Notes under the pieces: generated by a model
Seen by the model: only the letters and a program-made list of their open reading frames with translations
What the model was told of the DNA's origin: nothing
The model's database searches: none
Translations under genes and position numbers: made by a program
Part shown: one piece after another, positions 24,382 through 32,305 of the stretch
Layout of the letters: the number at the start of each line of letters is the position of its first letter
Numbering within the stretch: position 1 is the stretch's first letter
Origin: Streptomyces lydicus
GTDB taxonomy: Bacteria > Actinomycetota > Actinomycetes > Streptomycetales > Streptomycetaceae
DNA: 64,000 nucleotides
NCBI RefSeq assembly: GCF_001729485.1
Contig: NZ_CP017157.1
Coordinates: forward strand, 8,060,001-8,124,000
Direction of reading: 5' to 3'

Positions 24382-24408
24382 TGCCTGGCGCGACGATAGC
24401 CGCCAGCC

Positions 24409-25938
24409 ATGACCGCCCGGCACGTTCCGAAAGTGGCTGGAATCGAACCAGCTCTTCCCGCGCCAGCGCACACTGCCGGCCCACACGTGGCGCCGGCCCC
24501 CGCGGACCCTTCCGCCGACGCCCCGTCCGCCTCCCCTGCGGACGCCGCTCCCGGCCCCGCCGGCGCCCTTTCGCCCGACGCCGCCGCGGTCGACCAACTC
24601 GCCGCTGTCCAGGACCGGCTGGCCGGCTGGATCTCCGACCTCAGCACGCTGCACGACCTCACCGAGCAGCTCATCCGCACCCGCACCCTGCAGGACGCCC
24701 TGCATGAGCTGCTGCGCGCCGGCGCCCTGCTGGTCGGCGCGCGCCGCGGCATGGTCGTCGTCGCACCGGCCGACGGCCTGGGCCCGGAGACCACCGTCGG
24801 CCTCGGGCTCGGCCACGCGGAGATCGGGCACATCGAGACCATCCCGCGCCGCGCCCTGTCGTACGCGCGGATACTGGACGGCCTGCCGGAGCCGGGCGCC
24901 GCCGGGGACGACACCCCCGACATCGCCGAGCCCGACATCCCCGGCGAGAAGGACCTGGACCCCCGCCTGCGCGAGGTCGCGGCCCGCCTCGGCTACGCGG
25001 CCAGCTACGCCGTGCCGCTCACCGCGGCACCCATCGGCCGGACCGGCGCCGCGGTCTGGCTCTACGACGAACCGGCCGAACCCACCGAGCGCCAGCGCCA
25101 CCTCGTCGGCCTCTACCGCGCGCACGCCGCCGAGCACCTCGCCCGCCTGCTCGAACTGCACCGCAGCCGGCAGGCCACCGAGACGCTGCGCGAGGAGCTG
25201 CTGCCGCACCGGCTGCCGCGGGTGTCCGGCGTACGCCTGGCGGTGCGGCACAGCACCGGCCCGCGCGGCGGCGGCGACTGGTACGACGCCCTGCCGCTGC
25301 CCGACGGCGCGCTGGGGCTGGCCGTCGGTTCGGTGACCGGCTCCGGGCCGAGCGCGGTGGCCGCCATGGGGCGGCTGCGGGCCTCGCTGCGCGCGTACGC
25401 GGTCATGGAGGGCGAGGACCCGGTCGCGGTGCTGTCGGATCTGGAGCTGCTGCTGCGGCTGACCGAGCCGGCCCGCAGCGCCACCGCACTGTTCGCCTTC
25501 ACCGAGCCGCCGCCCGGTACGGAGGGCGCGCCGGGTGGGGGCTGGGGCGGTGCCGCCCTGCCGCGCAAGCTGGTGCTCGCCGGGGCCGGTCACTGCCCGC
25601 CGCTCGTCCTCGGCGACCGGCGGACCGAGTTCGTGGAGACCTCGCTGTCCGCGCCGCTGGGCATGCTGGCCTGCTGGGAGGCGCCCAGCGTGGAGATCGA
25701 GCCGGCCGGCGGCGAGACCCTGCTGCTCTACAGCGACGGGCTGCTGCACCGCACCGGCGAGCCGATGGACCGCGCCTTTGCCCGGCTGCACGCGGCCGCC
25801 GCGGGCGTGCCCAGGGCGGCCCGCCGTGACCCGGAGGCCGTGGTCGACCACATCGTGCGCACGATGCTGCCGCAGGGACTGGACGACCCGACGTCGGAGG
25901 AGGACGTGGTACTGCTGGCCGCGTACTTCGAGGAGTGA
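24409..25938 (+). CDS. PP2C-family serine/threonine phosphatase with GAF-like domain
   Basis: A 509-aa protein. A Pro/Ala-rich N-terminus (about 55 residues) is followed by a GAF-like sensor domain (LHDLTEQLIRTRTLQDALHE to about 250) and a C-terminal SpoIIE/PP2C domain. In that domain GGDWYDALPLPDGALGLAVG holds the metal-binding Asp residues and ETLLLYSDGLLHR is the conserved motif. Such phosphatases commonly dephosphorylate anti-sigma-factor antagonists. The RsbW-like ATPases at 20259 and 28571 are nearby possible partners, but this is inference. Confidence 0.92.
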   Translation: MTARHVPKVAGIEPALPAPAHTAGPHVAPAPADPSADAPSASPADAAPGPAGALSPDAAAVDQLAAVQDRLAGWISDLSTLHDLTEQLIRTRTLQDALHELLRAGALLVGARRGMVVVAPADGLGPETTVGLGLGHAEIGHIETIPRRALSYARILDGLPEPGAAGDDTPDIAEPDIPGEKDLDPRLREVAARLGYAASYAVPLTAAPIGRTGAAVWLYDEPAEPTERQRHLVGLYRAHAAEHLARLLELHRSRQATETLREELLPHRLPRVSGVRLAVRHSTGPRGGGDWYDALPLPDGALGLAVGSVTGSGPSAVAAMGRLRASLRAYAVMEGEDPVAVLSDLELLLRLTEPARSATALFAFTEPPPGTEGAPGGGWGGAALPRKLVLAGAGHCPPLVLGDRRTEFVETSLSAPLGMLACWEAPSVEIEPAGGETLLLYSDGLLHRTGEPMDRAFARLHAAAAGVPRAARRDPEAVVDHIVRTMLPQGLDDPTSEEDVVLLAAYFEE

Positions 25939-26099
25939 CGGGAGGAACACCGTCCGGAGTGGGGCGCCGGGGCCCCTGGGGCCTGTGGAGCCCGTGAGCA
26001 CAAAGGCCACAGTGCCGGAGAGGTCACACCTTCCTCCCTCTGGACCGCAATCCATCCACACATACGATGGAATGCGGTTCACTCTTAAAAGGAGGCATT

Positions 26100-27566
26100 G
26101 TGACCGACGAGCTCACGCCGGAGACCCCGGCCGAGGAAGAGCAGCCGATCAAACAGCGCAAGAACGGCCTGTACCCGGGCGTCTCGGATGAACTCGCGGA
26201 GAACATGAAGAGCGGCTGGGCCGACACCGAGCTGCGCGATCTGGAGCCGATCGAGCAGGCTCCGAACGCCGCCCGGCGGCGCGCCGCGCTCTCGGCCCGC
26301 TTCCCCGGCGAGCGCCTGGTGATCCCGGCGGGCAACCTCAAGGTCCGCTCCAACGACACCGAGTACTCCTTCCGCGCCTCCACGGAGTACGTGTACCTGA
26401 CCGGCGACCAGACGGACGACAGCGTGCTGGTCCTGGAGCCCCGTGCCGACGCGGCGGACGGCCACGACGAGACGATCTACCGGCTGCCCCGCTCCGACCG
26501 CGAGAACGGCGAGTTCTGGCTGAACGGCATGGGCGAGCTCTGGGTGGGCCGCCGCCACAGCCTGGCCGAGTCCGCGGCGCTGCTCGGCGTCCCCTGCAAG
26601 GACGTCCGCGAGCTGGCCGGCGTCCTCAAGGAGGCCACCGGCCCGGTCCGCGTGGTGCGCGGCCACGACGCCGGCATCGAGGCCGCGCTGACCGACAAGG
26701 TCACCGCCGAGCGGGACGAGGAGCTCCGGGTCTTCCTCTCCGAGGCGCGCGCGGTCAAGGACGCGTTCGAGATCGGCGAGCTGCAGAAGGCCGTCGACTC
26801 CACGGTGCGCGGCTTCGAGGACGTGGTGAAGGTCCTCGACAAGGCCGAGGCGACGTCCGAGCGCTACATCGAGGGCACGTTCTTCCTGCGCGCCCGCGTC
26901 GAGGGCAACGACGTCGGCTACGGCTCGATCTGCGCCGCCGGCCCGCACGCCACCACCCTGCACTGGGTGCGCAACAACGGCCAGGTCCGCTCCGGCGACC
27001 TGCTGCTGCTGGACGCCGGCGTGGAGACCACCACCCTCTACACCGCGGACGTCACCCGCACCCTGCCGATCAACGGCCGCTACTCCGACCTCCAGCGCAA
27101 GATCTACGACGCGGTGTACGAGGCCCAGGAGGCGGGCATCGCGGCGGTCAAGCCGGGTGCCGCGTACCGGGACTTCCACGACGCGGCGCAGCGGGTACTC
27201 ACCGAGAAGCTGGTGGAGTGGGGCCTGGTCGAGGGTCCCGTCGAGCGGGTGCTGGAGCTGGGCCTGCAGCGCCGCTGGACCCTGCACGGCACCGGCCACA
27301 TGCTCGGCCTGGACGTCCACGACTGCGCCGCGGCCCGCACCGAGGCGTACGTCAACGGGACGCTGGAGCCCGGCATGGTGCTGACCGTCGAGCCCGGTCT
27401 GTACTTCCAGGCCGACGACCTGACGGTGCCTGAGGAGTACCGCGGGATCGGCGTCCGGATCGAGGACGACATCCTCGTGACGGAGGACGGCAACCGGAAC
27501 ATGTCGGACGGGCTGCCGCGGCGTTCGGACGAGGTCGAGGCATGGATGGCGGGGCTCACCAAGTAG
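26100..27566 (+). CDS. Aminopeptidase P-family metallopeptidase (M24B)
   Basis: A 488-aa protein with the aminopeptidase P N-terminal domain (RFPGERLVIPAGNLKVRSND, then FRASTEYVYLTG) and a pita-bread catalytic domain. The five metal ligands are visible: Asp in LLLLDAGVET and TADVTRTLPI, His in HGTGHMLGLDVHD, Glu in VEPGLYF and Glu in GVRIEDDILVT. It removes N-terminal residues preceding proline. GTG 26100 is preceded by AAAGGAGG only four bases away. It is convergent with the TetR gene. Confidence 0.93.
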   Translation: MTDELTPETPAEEEQPIKQRKNGLYPGVSDELAENMKSGWADTELRDLEPIEQAPNAARRRAALSARFPGERLVIPAGNLKVRSNDTEYSFRASTEYVYLTGDQTDDSVLVLEPRADAADGHDETIYRLPRSDRENGEFWLNGMGELWVGRRHSLAESAALLGVPCKDVRELAGVLKEATGPVRVVRGHDAGIEAALTDKVTAERDEELRVFLSEARAVKDAFEIGELQKAVDSTVRGFEDVVKVLDKAEATSERYIEGTFFLRARVEGNDVGYGSICAAGPHATTLHWVRNNGQVRSGDLLLLDAGVETTTLYTADVTRTLPINGRYSDLQRKIYDAVYEAQEAGIAAVKPGAAYRDFHDAAQRVLTEKLVEWGLVEGPVERVLELGLQRRWTLHGTGHMLGLDVHDCAAARTEAYVNGTLEPGMVLTVEPGLYFQADDLTVPEEYRGIGVRIEDDILVTEDGNRNMSDGLPRRSDEVEAWMAGLTK

Positions 27567-27573
27567 CCCTCGG

Positions 27574-28218
27574 TCACGGGCCGGTGGCGTCGTCCACCGG
27601 CCCGTGCGCCGTTCCCGCGTACGCGCCCGCGCGGGCCGCCGCCCACACGGCGGTGGCGGTGGAATCGGCCAGTGCCGCGTCCACGGGGCGGCGCGCGATC
27701 AGGATCCGGTAGTAGAAGGGCGCGCCGAGCGCCGACATCACCTCTATCGGGTCGGTCTCCGGGGGGAGTTCGCCGCGTTCGACGGCCCGCTCCACCATCC
27801 GGCCCGCCAGCGGCAGCCGCTCCTCGAAGAACGACCGCAGCACGGCGGCCGCCTGCGGGTCGCGGGCCGCCGCGGAGACCACCGCCTCGATCAGCCGGCT
27901 TATCCGCCCCTCGCCGTAGAAGGCGGTTATCGAGTGGGCCAGTGCCCGCAGGTCGTCGGGGAGGTTTCCGTTGTCCGGCAGCGGCACGCTGCCGCTCAGA
28001 TCCGTCAGCAGCTCGCAGACCAGCCCCTCCACGGAGCGCCAGCGCCGGTAGAGCGTCGCCACGTGGATTCCGGAGCGCTGCGCGACCTTCTCCATCGTGA
28101 GTGAGGCGAAGCCGCCGTCGTCCAACTCCGCGAAGACGGCGGTCAATACGGCCTGGCGGGTGCGGGCCGTTCGTCCACCGGGGCGGGTCTCGCCCGGGGC
28201 CTGGTGCGCTGTCGCCAA
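27574..28218 (-). CDS. TetR/AcrR-family transcriptional regulator
   Basis: A 214-aa regulator. The N-terminal helix-turn-helix is in TRQAVLTAVFAELDDGGFAS, then GIHVATLYRRWRS; the C-terminal ligand/dimerisation domain is typical of TetR proteins. The only reasonable start is TTG 28218, with GGAG five bases upstream. A TetR-type operator lies at 28268-28295 in its own promoter, so it is probably autoregulated. No divergent target gene is present. Confidence 0.9.
   Translation of the reverse strand: MATAHQAPGETRPGGRTARTRQAVLTAVFAELDDGGFASLTMEKVAQRSGIHVATLYRRWRSVEGLVCELLTDLSGSVPLPDNGNLPDDLRALAHSITAFYGEGRISRLIEAVVSAAARDPQAAAVLRSFFEERLPLAGRMVERAVERGELPPETDPIEVMSALGAPFYYRILIARRPVDAALADSTATAVWAAARAGAYAGTAHGPVDDATGP
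27576..27605 (+). terminator. Bidirectional stem-loop overlapping the TetR 3' end
   Basis: ACGGGCCGGTGG at 27576-27587 pairs perfectly with 27594-27605 across CGTCGT. It starts 10 bp after the aminopeptidase stop and lies inside the last codons of the convergent TetR gene. Confidence 0.65.
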
Positions 28219-28267
28219 AACGGCTCCGTATTGCAGTGCGGGTTCTCGCCAAGTATTGTCCGAGAAA

Positions 28268-28295
28268 GACTAACGCGAACGACTTCGCTTTAGTC
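28268..28295. promoter_or_regulatory. Candidate TetR operator
   Basis: Two 12-bp arms, GACTAACGCGAA and TTCGCTTTAGTC, form an inverted repeat with one mismatch around a 4-bp centre (CGAC). It is 50 bp upstream of the TetR start. Size and symmetry fit a TetR-family autoregulatory site. Confidence 0.65.
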
Positions 28296-28570
28296 CTGGT
28301 GTGCGCCGGTCTCGTAGGGACAGGGGACGCCGCGGGGGAGGTCCTCCCACCGCGAGACCGGGCTGCCACCCCCTTCGAAGGGCGATTTCCGGACAGCCAA
28401 CCAACTGCCCATGTTCGCCCGGATTGACACCTCGGCTCCGCCTGTCCACGACCGCGCGCGGTGCGGCCTCGCATCGGTCTGCGCAGCGGCGCGACGACGC
28501 GGCGCGCGCGTCCAGCCGTTCAGGAGCGGCGGTCCGCAGGAGCGGCGCCACGGGGACCTCGGGCGGGCGT
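28296..28570. other. Non-coding gap upstream of the TetR operator
   Basis: No supported gene. An inverted repeat CCGGTCTCG...CGAGACCGG (about 28310-28365) could terminate transcription coming from the ATPase gene at 28571-29065. The remainder is GC-rich without clear signals. Confidence 0.45.
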
Positions 28571-29065
28571 TCAGGACGCCATCGGAAGGGCCGCGCCCTC
28601 GCGCCACTTGAGGATCTTGTCGAAGCTGACGACCGCGCCGGGCCGGCCGGTGCGGTTGCGGTAGCGGACGTGGTCGGTGAGCGCCTCGATCAGAAAGAGC
28701 CCCCGGCCTTCCTCCGCGTACACGGGGGCCTGCGCGGGGGTGGGCACGGGGGCCGGCGCCAGGGCGCGGTCCGCGGTATGGGGCGGGGCGGGGGGCACGG
28801 TGCCGGCCCGGAAGCCGGGGCCCGAGTCGGTGACCTCGATGCGGCACGTGTCGCCGTCGATGTAGGCCGTGACGCGGTAGTCCTCGGTGGCCGCGTCACC
28901 GCCGTGTTCGACGGCGTTGGCACAGGCTTCGGAGAGCGCCACCGACAGGTCGTAACAGATGTCCGGGTCGACGCCCGCCGTCTCCATCGTGCCCAGCAGC
29001 AGGCGACGGGCGAGCGGCACGCTGGCCGCCTCGCGCCGCAAGTGGAGTGACCACCAGATGCTCAT
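28571..29065 (-). CDS. RsbW-like ATP-binding (anti-sigma/HATPase) protein
   Basis: A 164-aa single GHKL ATPase domain. The N-box is VALSEACANAVEHGG, G1 is EVTDSGPGFRAG and G2 is EEGRGLFLIEALTDHVRYR. Between G1 and G2 there is a Pro/Ala-rich insert of about 30 residues. This subtype is normally an anti-sigma factor/serine kinase. ATG 29065 was chosen over 29095; an AGGAGG-like GGAGG lies upstream. No sigma factor gene is adjacent. It is divergent from the membrane-protein gene at 29313. Confidence 0.87.
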   Translation of the reverse strand: MSIWWSLHLRREAASVPLARRLLLGTMETAGVDPDICYDLSVALSEACANAVEHGGDAATEDYRVTAYIDGDTCRIEVTDSGPGFRAGTVPPAPPHTADRALAPAPVPTPAQAPVYAEEGRGLFLIEALTDHVRYRNRTGRPGAVVSFDKILKWREGAALPMAS

Positions 29066-29312
29066 CGCTCCAGCCTCCTGGCCGCGGCTCGACATATCGT
29101 TACCTATTGCCGTGCCTCATGGTCCGTAAGCATGTCCGGGGCGTGATACCGCTCATTCGGCGGATGCGAAGACTGAGCGCATCGGTGTACGTGAAGCGCC
29201 GCGTGTGCGCCGTCGCGCGCCGTGGCTGCCGCCCTTGACAACGCCGGAGGCGCCCCTTTTGCACCGCCCTGCCGTAAGCGGCGGGCGGGGGCAGTGGGAT
29301 GATGGCGCGGCC

Positions 29313-30149
29313 ATGTCTGCCCTGCCCGCCCCCACCGCGCGCGCCGCCGCCGATCTGCGGCTGCTGAGGGCCGCGGTCTTCACCGCGGTCTGCGTCGTGC
29401 TGTCCGCGGCCGGGCACATGATCGCGTCCTGCGCGGCGGTCCCGTTGTGGACGGTGGGTGCCGCCGCCGCGGTGGTGTTCGCGGTCGCGGCGCCGCTGGC
29501 CGGACGGGAGCGTTCGCTGCCCGGTATCGCGGCGGGCCTCGCGGCGGGCCAGTTGGCGCTGCACGCGCTGTTCGCGGTGGGCCAGCTGGCGATGACGACG
29601 GCCGGCCCGGCGCGGAGCGGCGGGCCCGGCGGGATGTCCGACGGGACCGCGGTCGCGCTCGCCCGGCACGTGACGTGCGGGCTCGGCACCGGCCGGCTGG
29701 ACGCCACCGCGGCACGGCGGATCCTCGACTCCGGCGGCGGCCTCGACCGGGCCGCCACCGCCGGTTTCGTCGCACCGGGCGGGCATCCGGCGGGTGCCGC
29801 CGACCCGGCGATGACGCACGGCCTGCTGCCGTCGCTGCCCATGCTGCTGGGGCACCTGCTGGCGGCGCTCGCCGTCGGCTGGCTGCTGCGGCGGGGCGAG
29901 GCGGCGCTGTGGCGGCTGGTCCGGCTGTCGGCCCCGGCCGCGTACGAGATCGCCGTGCACACCCTCATCGGTACGGTGCGCGGCGCGCTGGTGCTGGTGC
30001 GCGCCCTGCTCATGGGCCTCGGCACGGCGCACGACCCGGCGCTCGCCGCCCCCGTTTCGTACGGGGATGACAAACCCGGCCCGGAAGACCCCGCACTCCA
30101 CCACAGTGTCGTGAGGCGTGGGCCGCCCTCCCTCGCCCTCGCGGCCTGA
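29313..30149 (+). CDS. Multipass membrane protein, unknown function
   Basis: A 278-aa protein with about five hydrophobic helices (for example AVFTAVCVVLSAAGHMIASC and LLGHLLAALAVGWLLRRGEA). A His/Met/Gly-containing loop sits between helices (DPAMTHGLLPSLPMLLGHL). The tail is cytoplasmic and ends in a low-complexity stretch. It directly precedes the YcnI gene in the same direction. Given the position and the His/Met-bearing loops I infer a possible link to copper handling, but no known domain is visible. Confidence 0.7.
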   Translation: MSALPAPTARAAADLRLLRAAVFTAVCVVLSAAGHMIASCAAVPLWTVGAAAAVVFAVAAPLAGRERSLPGIAAGLAAGQLALHALFAVGQLAMTTAGPARSGGPGGMSDGTAVALARHVTCGLGTGRLDATAARRILDSGGGLDRAATAGFVAPGGHPAGAADPAMTHGLLPSLPMLLGHLLAALAVGWLLRRGEAALWRLVRLSAPAAYEIAVHTLIGTVRGALVLVRALLMGLGTAHDPALAAPVSYGDDKPGPEDPALHHSVVRRGPPSLALAA

Positions 30150-30260
30150 CGTCACGCGAAGCACGCTCCCCAGGAAGGGTGGTGGTTCGCGCGCCGTCGC
30201 CGCACGCGCGCCACCCACCATGTCACCCATACCTCTCTCCTTCCTGTGGAGTGTTTTTCG

Positions 30261-31019
30261 ATGTCTGAGATCTCGAAGTCGGCCCCGTCGGTGAAGTCGG
30301 CGAAGGGCGCCCGGGTTTCGCGGCTGGCCCTCGTCGGCGGTGTCGCGGCCGGCAGCGTGCTGCTGCTCGCCGGTCCGGCCTTCGCGCACGTCAGCGTGCA
30401 GGCCCAGTCGGCGCCCAAGGGCGGCTTCGCGACCGTCAACTTCAAGGTGCCCAACGAGCGGGACGACGCCTCGACGGTGAAGCTGGAGGTCAGCCTGCCG
30501 ACCGACCACCCGCTGGCGTCCGTCATGCCGCAGCCGGTGCCCGGCTGGAAGGTGTCGATCACCAAGACCAAGCTCGCCAAGCCGATCGAGATGGAGGGCG
30601 AGAAGATCAAGGAAGCGCCCTCCAAGATCACTTGGACCGCGGACGGCAAGGGCATCGAGCCCGGCCAGTTCCAGCAGTTCCCGCTCTCCGTGGGGCAGCT
30701 GCCCGAGAACGCCGACCAGCTCGTCTTCAAGGCGCTGCAGACGTACGACAACAAGGACGTCGTGCGCTGGATCGAGCCGACGAAGGAGGGCGCCCCGGAG
30801 CCGGAGAACCCGGCGCCGGTGCTCCAGCTCACCGCGGCCGAGGGCGACGGCCACGGGGCCGCCGCGGGCGACGACAAGGGCGGCGCCAAGACCACGGCGG
30901 CGGCCGCGGAGACGTCCGCCGGTGACACCACGGCGCGTGTCCTGGGCGTCGTCGGCATCGTCGTGGGCATCATCGGTGTCGGCTTCGGCTTCTTCGCCGG
31001 CCGCCGTCGCAGCGCCTGA
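30261..31019 (+). CDS. YcnI-family copper-binding membrane protein
   Basis: A 252-aa precursor. After a long n-region and signal peptide (ALVGGVAAGSVLLLAGPAFA) the mature protein starts with His (HVSVQAQSAPKGG), the copper-brace residue of DUF1775/YcnI proteins. The domain includes FKVPNERDDASTVKLEVSLP and PGWKVSI (Trp ligand). An Ala/Gly linker and a C-terminal membrane helix (VLGVVGIVVGIIGVGFGFFA) with RRR follow, so it is anchored outside. ATG 30261 has GGAG nine bases upstream. It is the first clear gene of the copper block. Confidence 0.92.
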   Translation: MSEISKSAPSVKSAKGARVSRLALVGGVAAGSVLLLAGPAFAHVSVQAQSAPKGGFATVNFKVPNERDDASTVKLEVSLPTDHPLASVMPQPVPGWKVSITKTKLAKPIEMEGEKIKEAPSKITWTADGKGIEPGQFQQFPLSVGQLPENADQLVFKALQTYDNKDVVRWIEPTKEGAPEPENPAPVLQLTAAEGDGHGAAAGDDKGGAKTTAAAAETSAGDTTARVLGVVGIVVGIIGVGFGFFAGRRRSA

Positions 31020-31147
31020 CCACCACGGGGCCGGCGCCCTCTCCGCGCCGGCCCGGCACTCCCTCCCGTCCCGGGGCTCACGACGGGTGCACCTTGCCAC
31101 CCGAAGGCCCCGGACCGGGACTTCAGAACACATGGGATATATCTGCA

Positions 31148-31792
31148 ATGCGTAGAAGGACCCTGCTCGCGTCCGCCCTCGCGACGGCCGCGGCCCTCAG
31201 CCTGACCGCCTGCGAGGGCGACGCGGACAAGCCCGCCGCCGTGGTCTCCGGCGGCACCACCGCCAAGCCGATCGTCACGCTCGACAACCCGCTGGAGAAG
31301 CCGGACCTGACCCTGACCGACTCCGACGGCAAGAAGTACGACCTGCTGGAGAAGACCAAGGGCCACCCGACGCTGATCTACTTCGGCTACACCAACTGCC
31401 CGGACGTCTGCCCGCTGACGATGGCCAACATCGCGGTGGCGGTGAAGCAGCTGCCCAAGGCCGAGCAGAAGGACCTGCGGGTGGTGTTCGTGACCTCCGA
31501 CCCGGAGCGCGACACCCCGCCCGCCCTCAAGAAGTGGCTCGCCGGCATCAACAAGGACTTCGTCGGGCTGACCGGCAAGTTCGACACCATCCAGGCCGGT
31601 GCGCGCAGCGTGAACATCGGGATCGAGAAGCCGGTCAAGAAGAAGAACGGCGACGTCGTCTCCACCCATGGCGCGCAGGTCCTGCTGAGCTCCCCCAAGG
31701 ACGACAAGATCCACTGGATGGGCATGCAGGAGGCGACCTCCGACAACTACACCTCCGCACTTCCGAAGATCATCAAGGGACAGAACCCGTGA
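31148..31792 (+). CDS. Sco1/SenC-family copper chaperone lipoprotein
   Basis: A 214-aa lipoprotein (signal LLASALATAAALSLTAC, canonical LTAC box). The thioredoxin-like Sco domain has the CxxxC copper site in YFGYTNCPDVCPLT and the distal His in STHGAQVLL. Sco delivers copper to the CuA/CuB sites of cytochrome c oxidase and in streptomycetes is tied to morphological development. Its stop overlaps the PCuAC start (GTGA), so the two are coupled. Confidence 0.94.
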   Translation: MRRRTLLASALATAAALSLTACEGDADKPAAVVSGGTTAKPIVTLDNPLEKPDLTLTDSDGKKYDLLEKTKGHPTLIYFGYTNCPDVCPLTMANIAVAVKQLPKAEQKDLRVVFVTSDPERDTPPALKKWLAGINKDFVGLTGKFDTIQAGARSVNIGIEKPVKKKNGDVVSTHGAQVLLSSPKDDKIHWMGMQEATSDNYTSALPKIIKGQNP

Positions 31793-32235
31793 ACCGCCGC
31801 ACCACCCTCGCCGCCGCCCTCGCCCTGACGTCCGGACTCGCCCTCGCGGGCTGCGGCGGCGGGGACACCGCCCCGAAGCTCTCGGTCAGCGGCGCGTACA
31901 TGCCGAAGCCGGTCACCGACGGGATGGCCGGCGCCTTCTTCACGGTCAAGAACGACGGCGGCGCCGACAAGCTCACCTCGGTCACCAGCGACCTGGCCTC
32001 GGACGTCTCGATCCACAAGACGGTCGGCTCCAAGATGGAGCAGGTCAACTCCCTGGCGATACCGGCGAACGGCACGCTCGACCTGGTGCACGGCGGCAGT
32101 CACGTGATGTTCATGGGCCTGAAGAAGAAGCCCGCCGAGGGCGACACGGTCAGCATCGAGCTGCACTTCGCCAAGGCCGGTCCGATCACGGTGAAGGTCC
32201 CGGTCAAGGCCGCCACCTACGCCCCGAAGAAGTAG
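31789..32235 (+). CDS. PCu(A)C-type copper chaperone lipoprotein (ECuC-like)
   Basis: A 148-aa lipoprotein (LALAGC box). The DUF461/PCuAC domain has a His/Met copper site: SIHKTVGSKMEQV supplies His and Met, and LVHGGSHVMFMGL supplies the later His and Met, matching the H-M-x10-M-x21-H-x-M pattern loosely. It accepts or hands over copper on the outer face and is thought to work with Sco. GTG 31789 overlaps the sco stop codon. Gene order matches the Sco-ECuC operon described in S. lividans. Confidence 0.92.
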   Translation: MNRRTTLAAALALTSGLALAGCGGGDTAPKLSVSGAYMPKPVTDGMAGAFFTVKNDGGADKLTSVTSDLASDVSIHKTVGSKMEQVNSLAIPANGTLDLVHGGSHVMFMGLKKKPAEGDTVSIELHFAKAGPITVKVPVKAATYAPKK

Positions 32236-32305
32236 CGGGCGGCGGCACGGGAAGCACGACAGTCGACCTGACGTAACGGCCACGGCAGTCAGAGGAGCGA
32301 TCACT

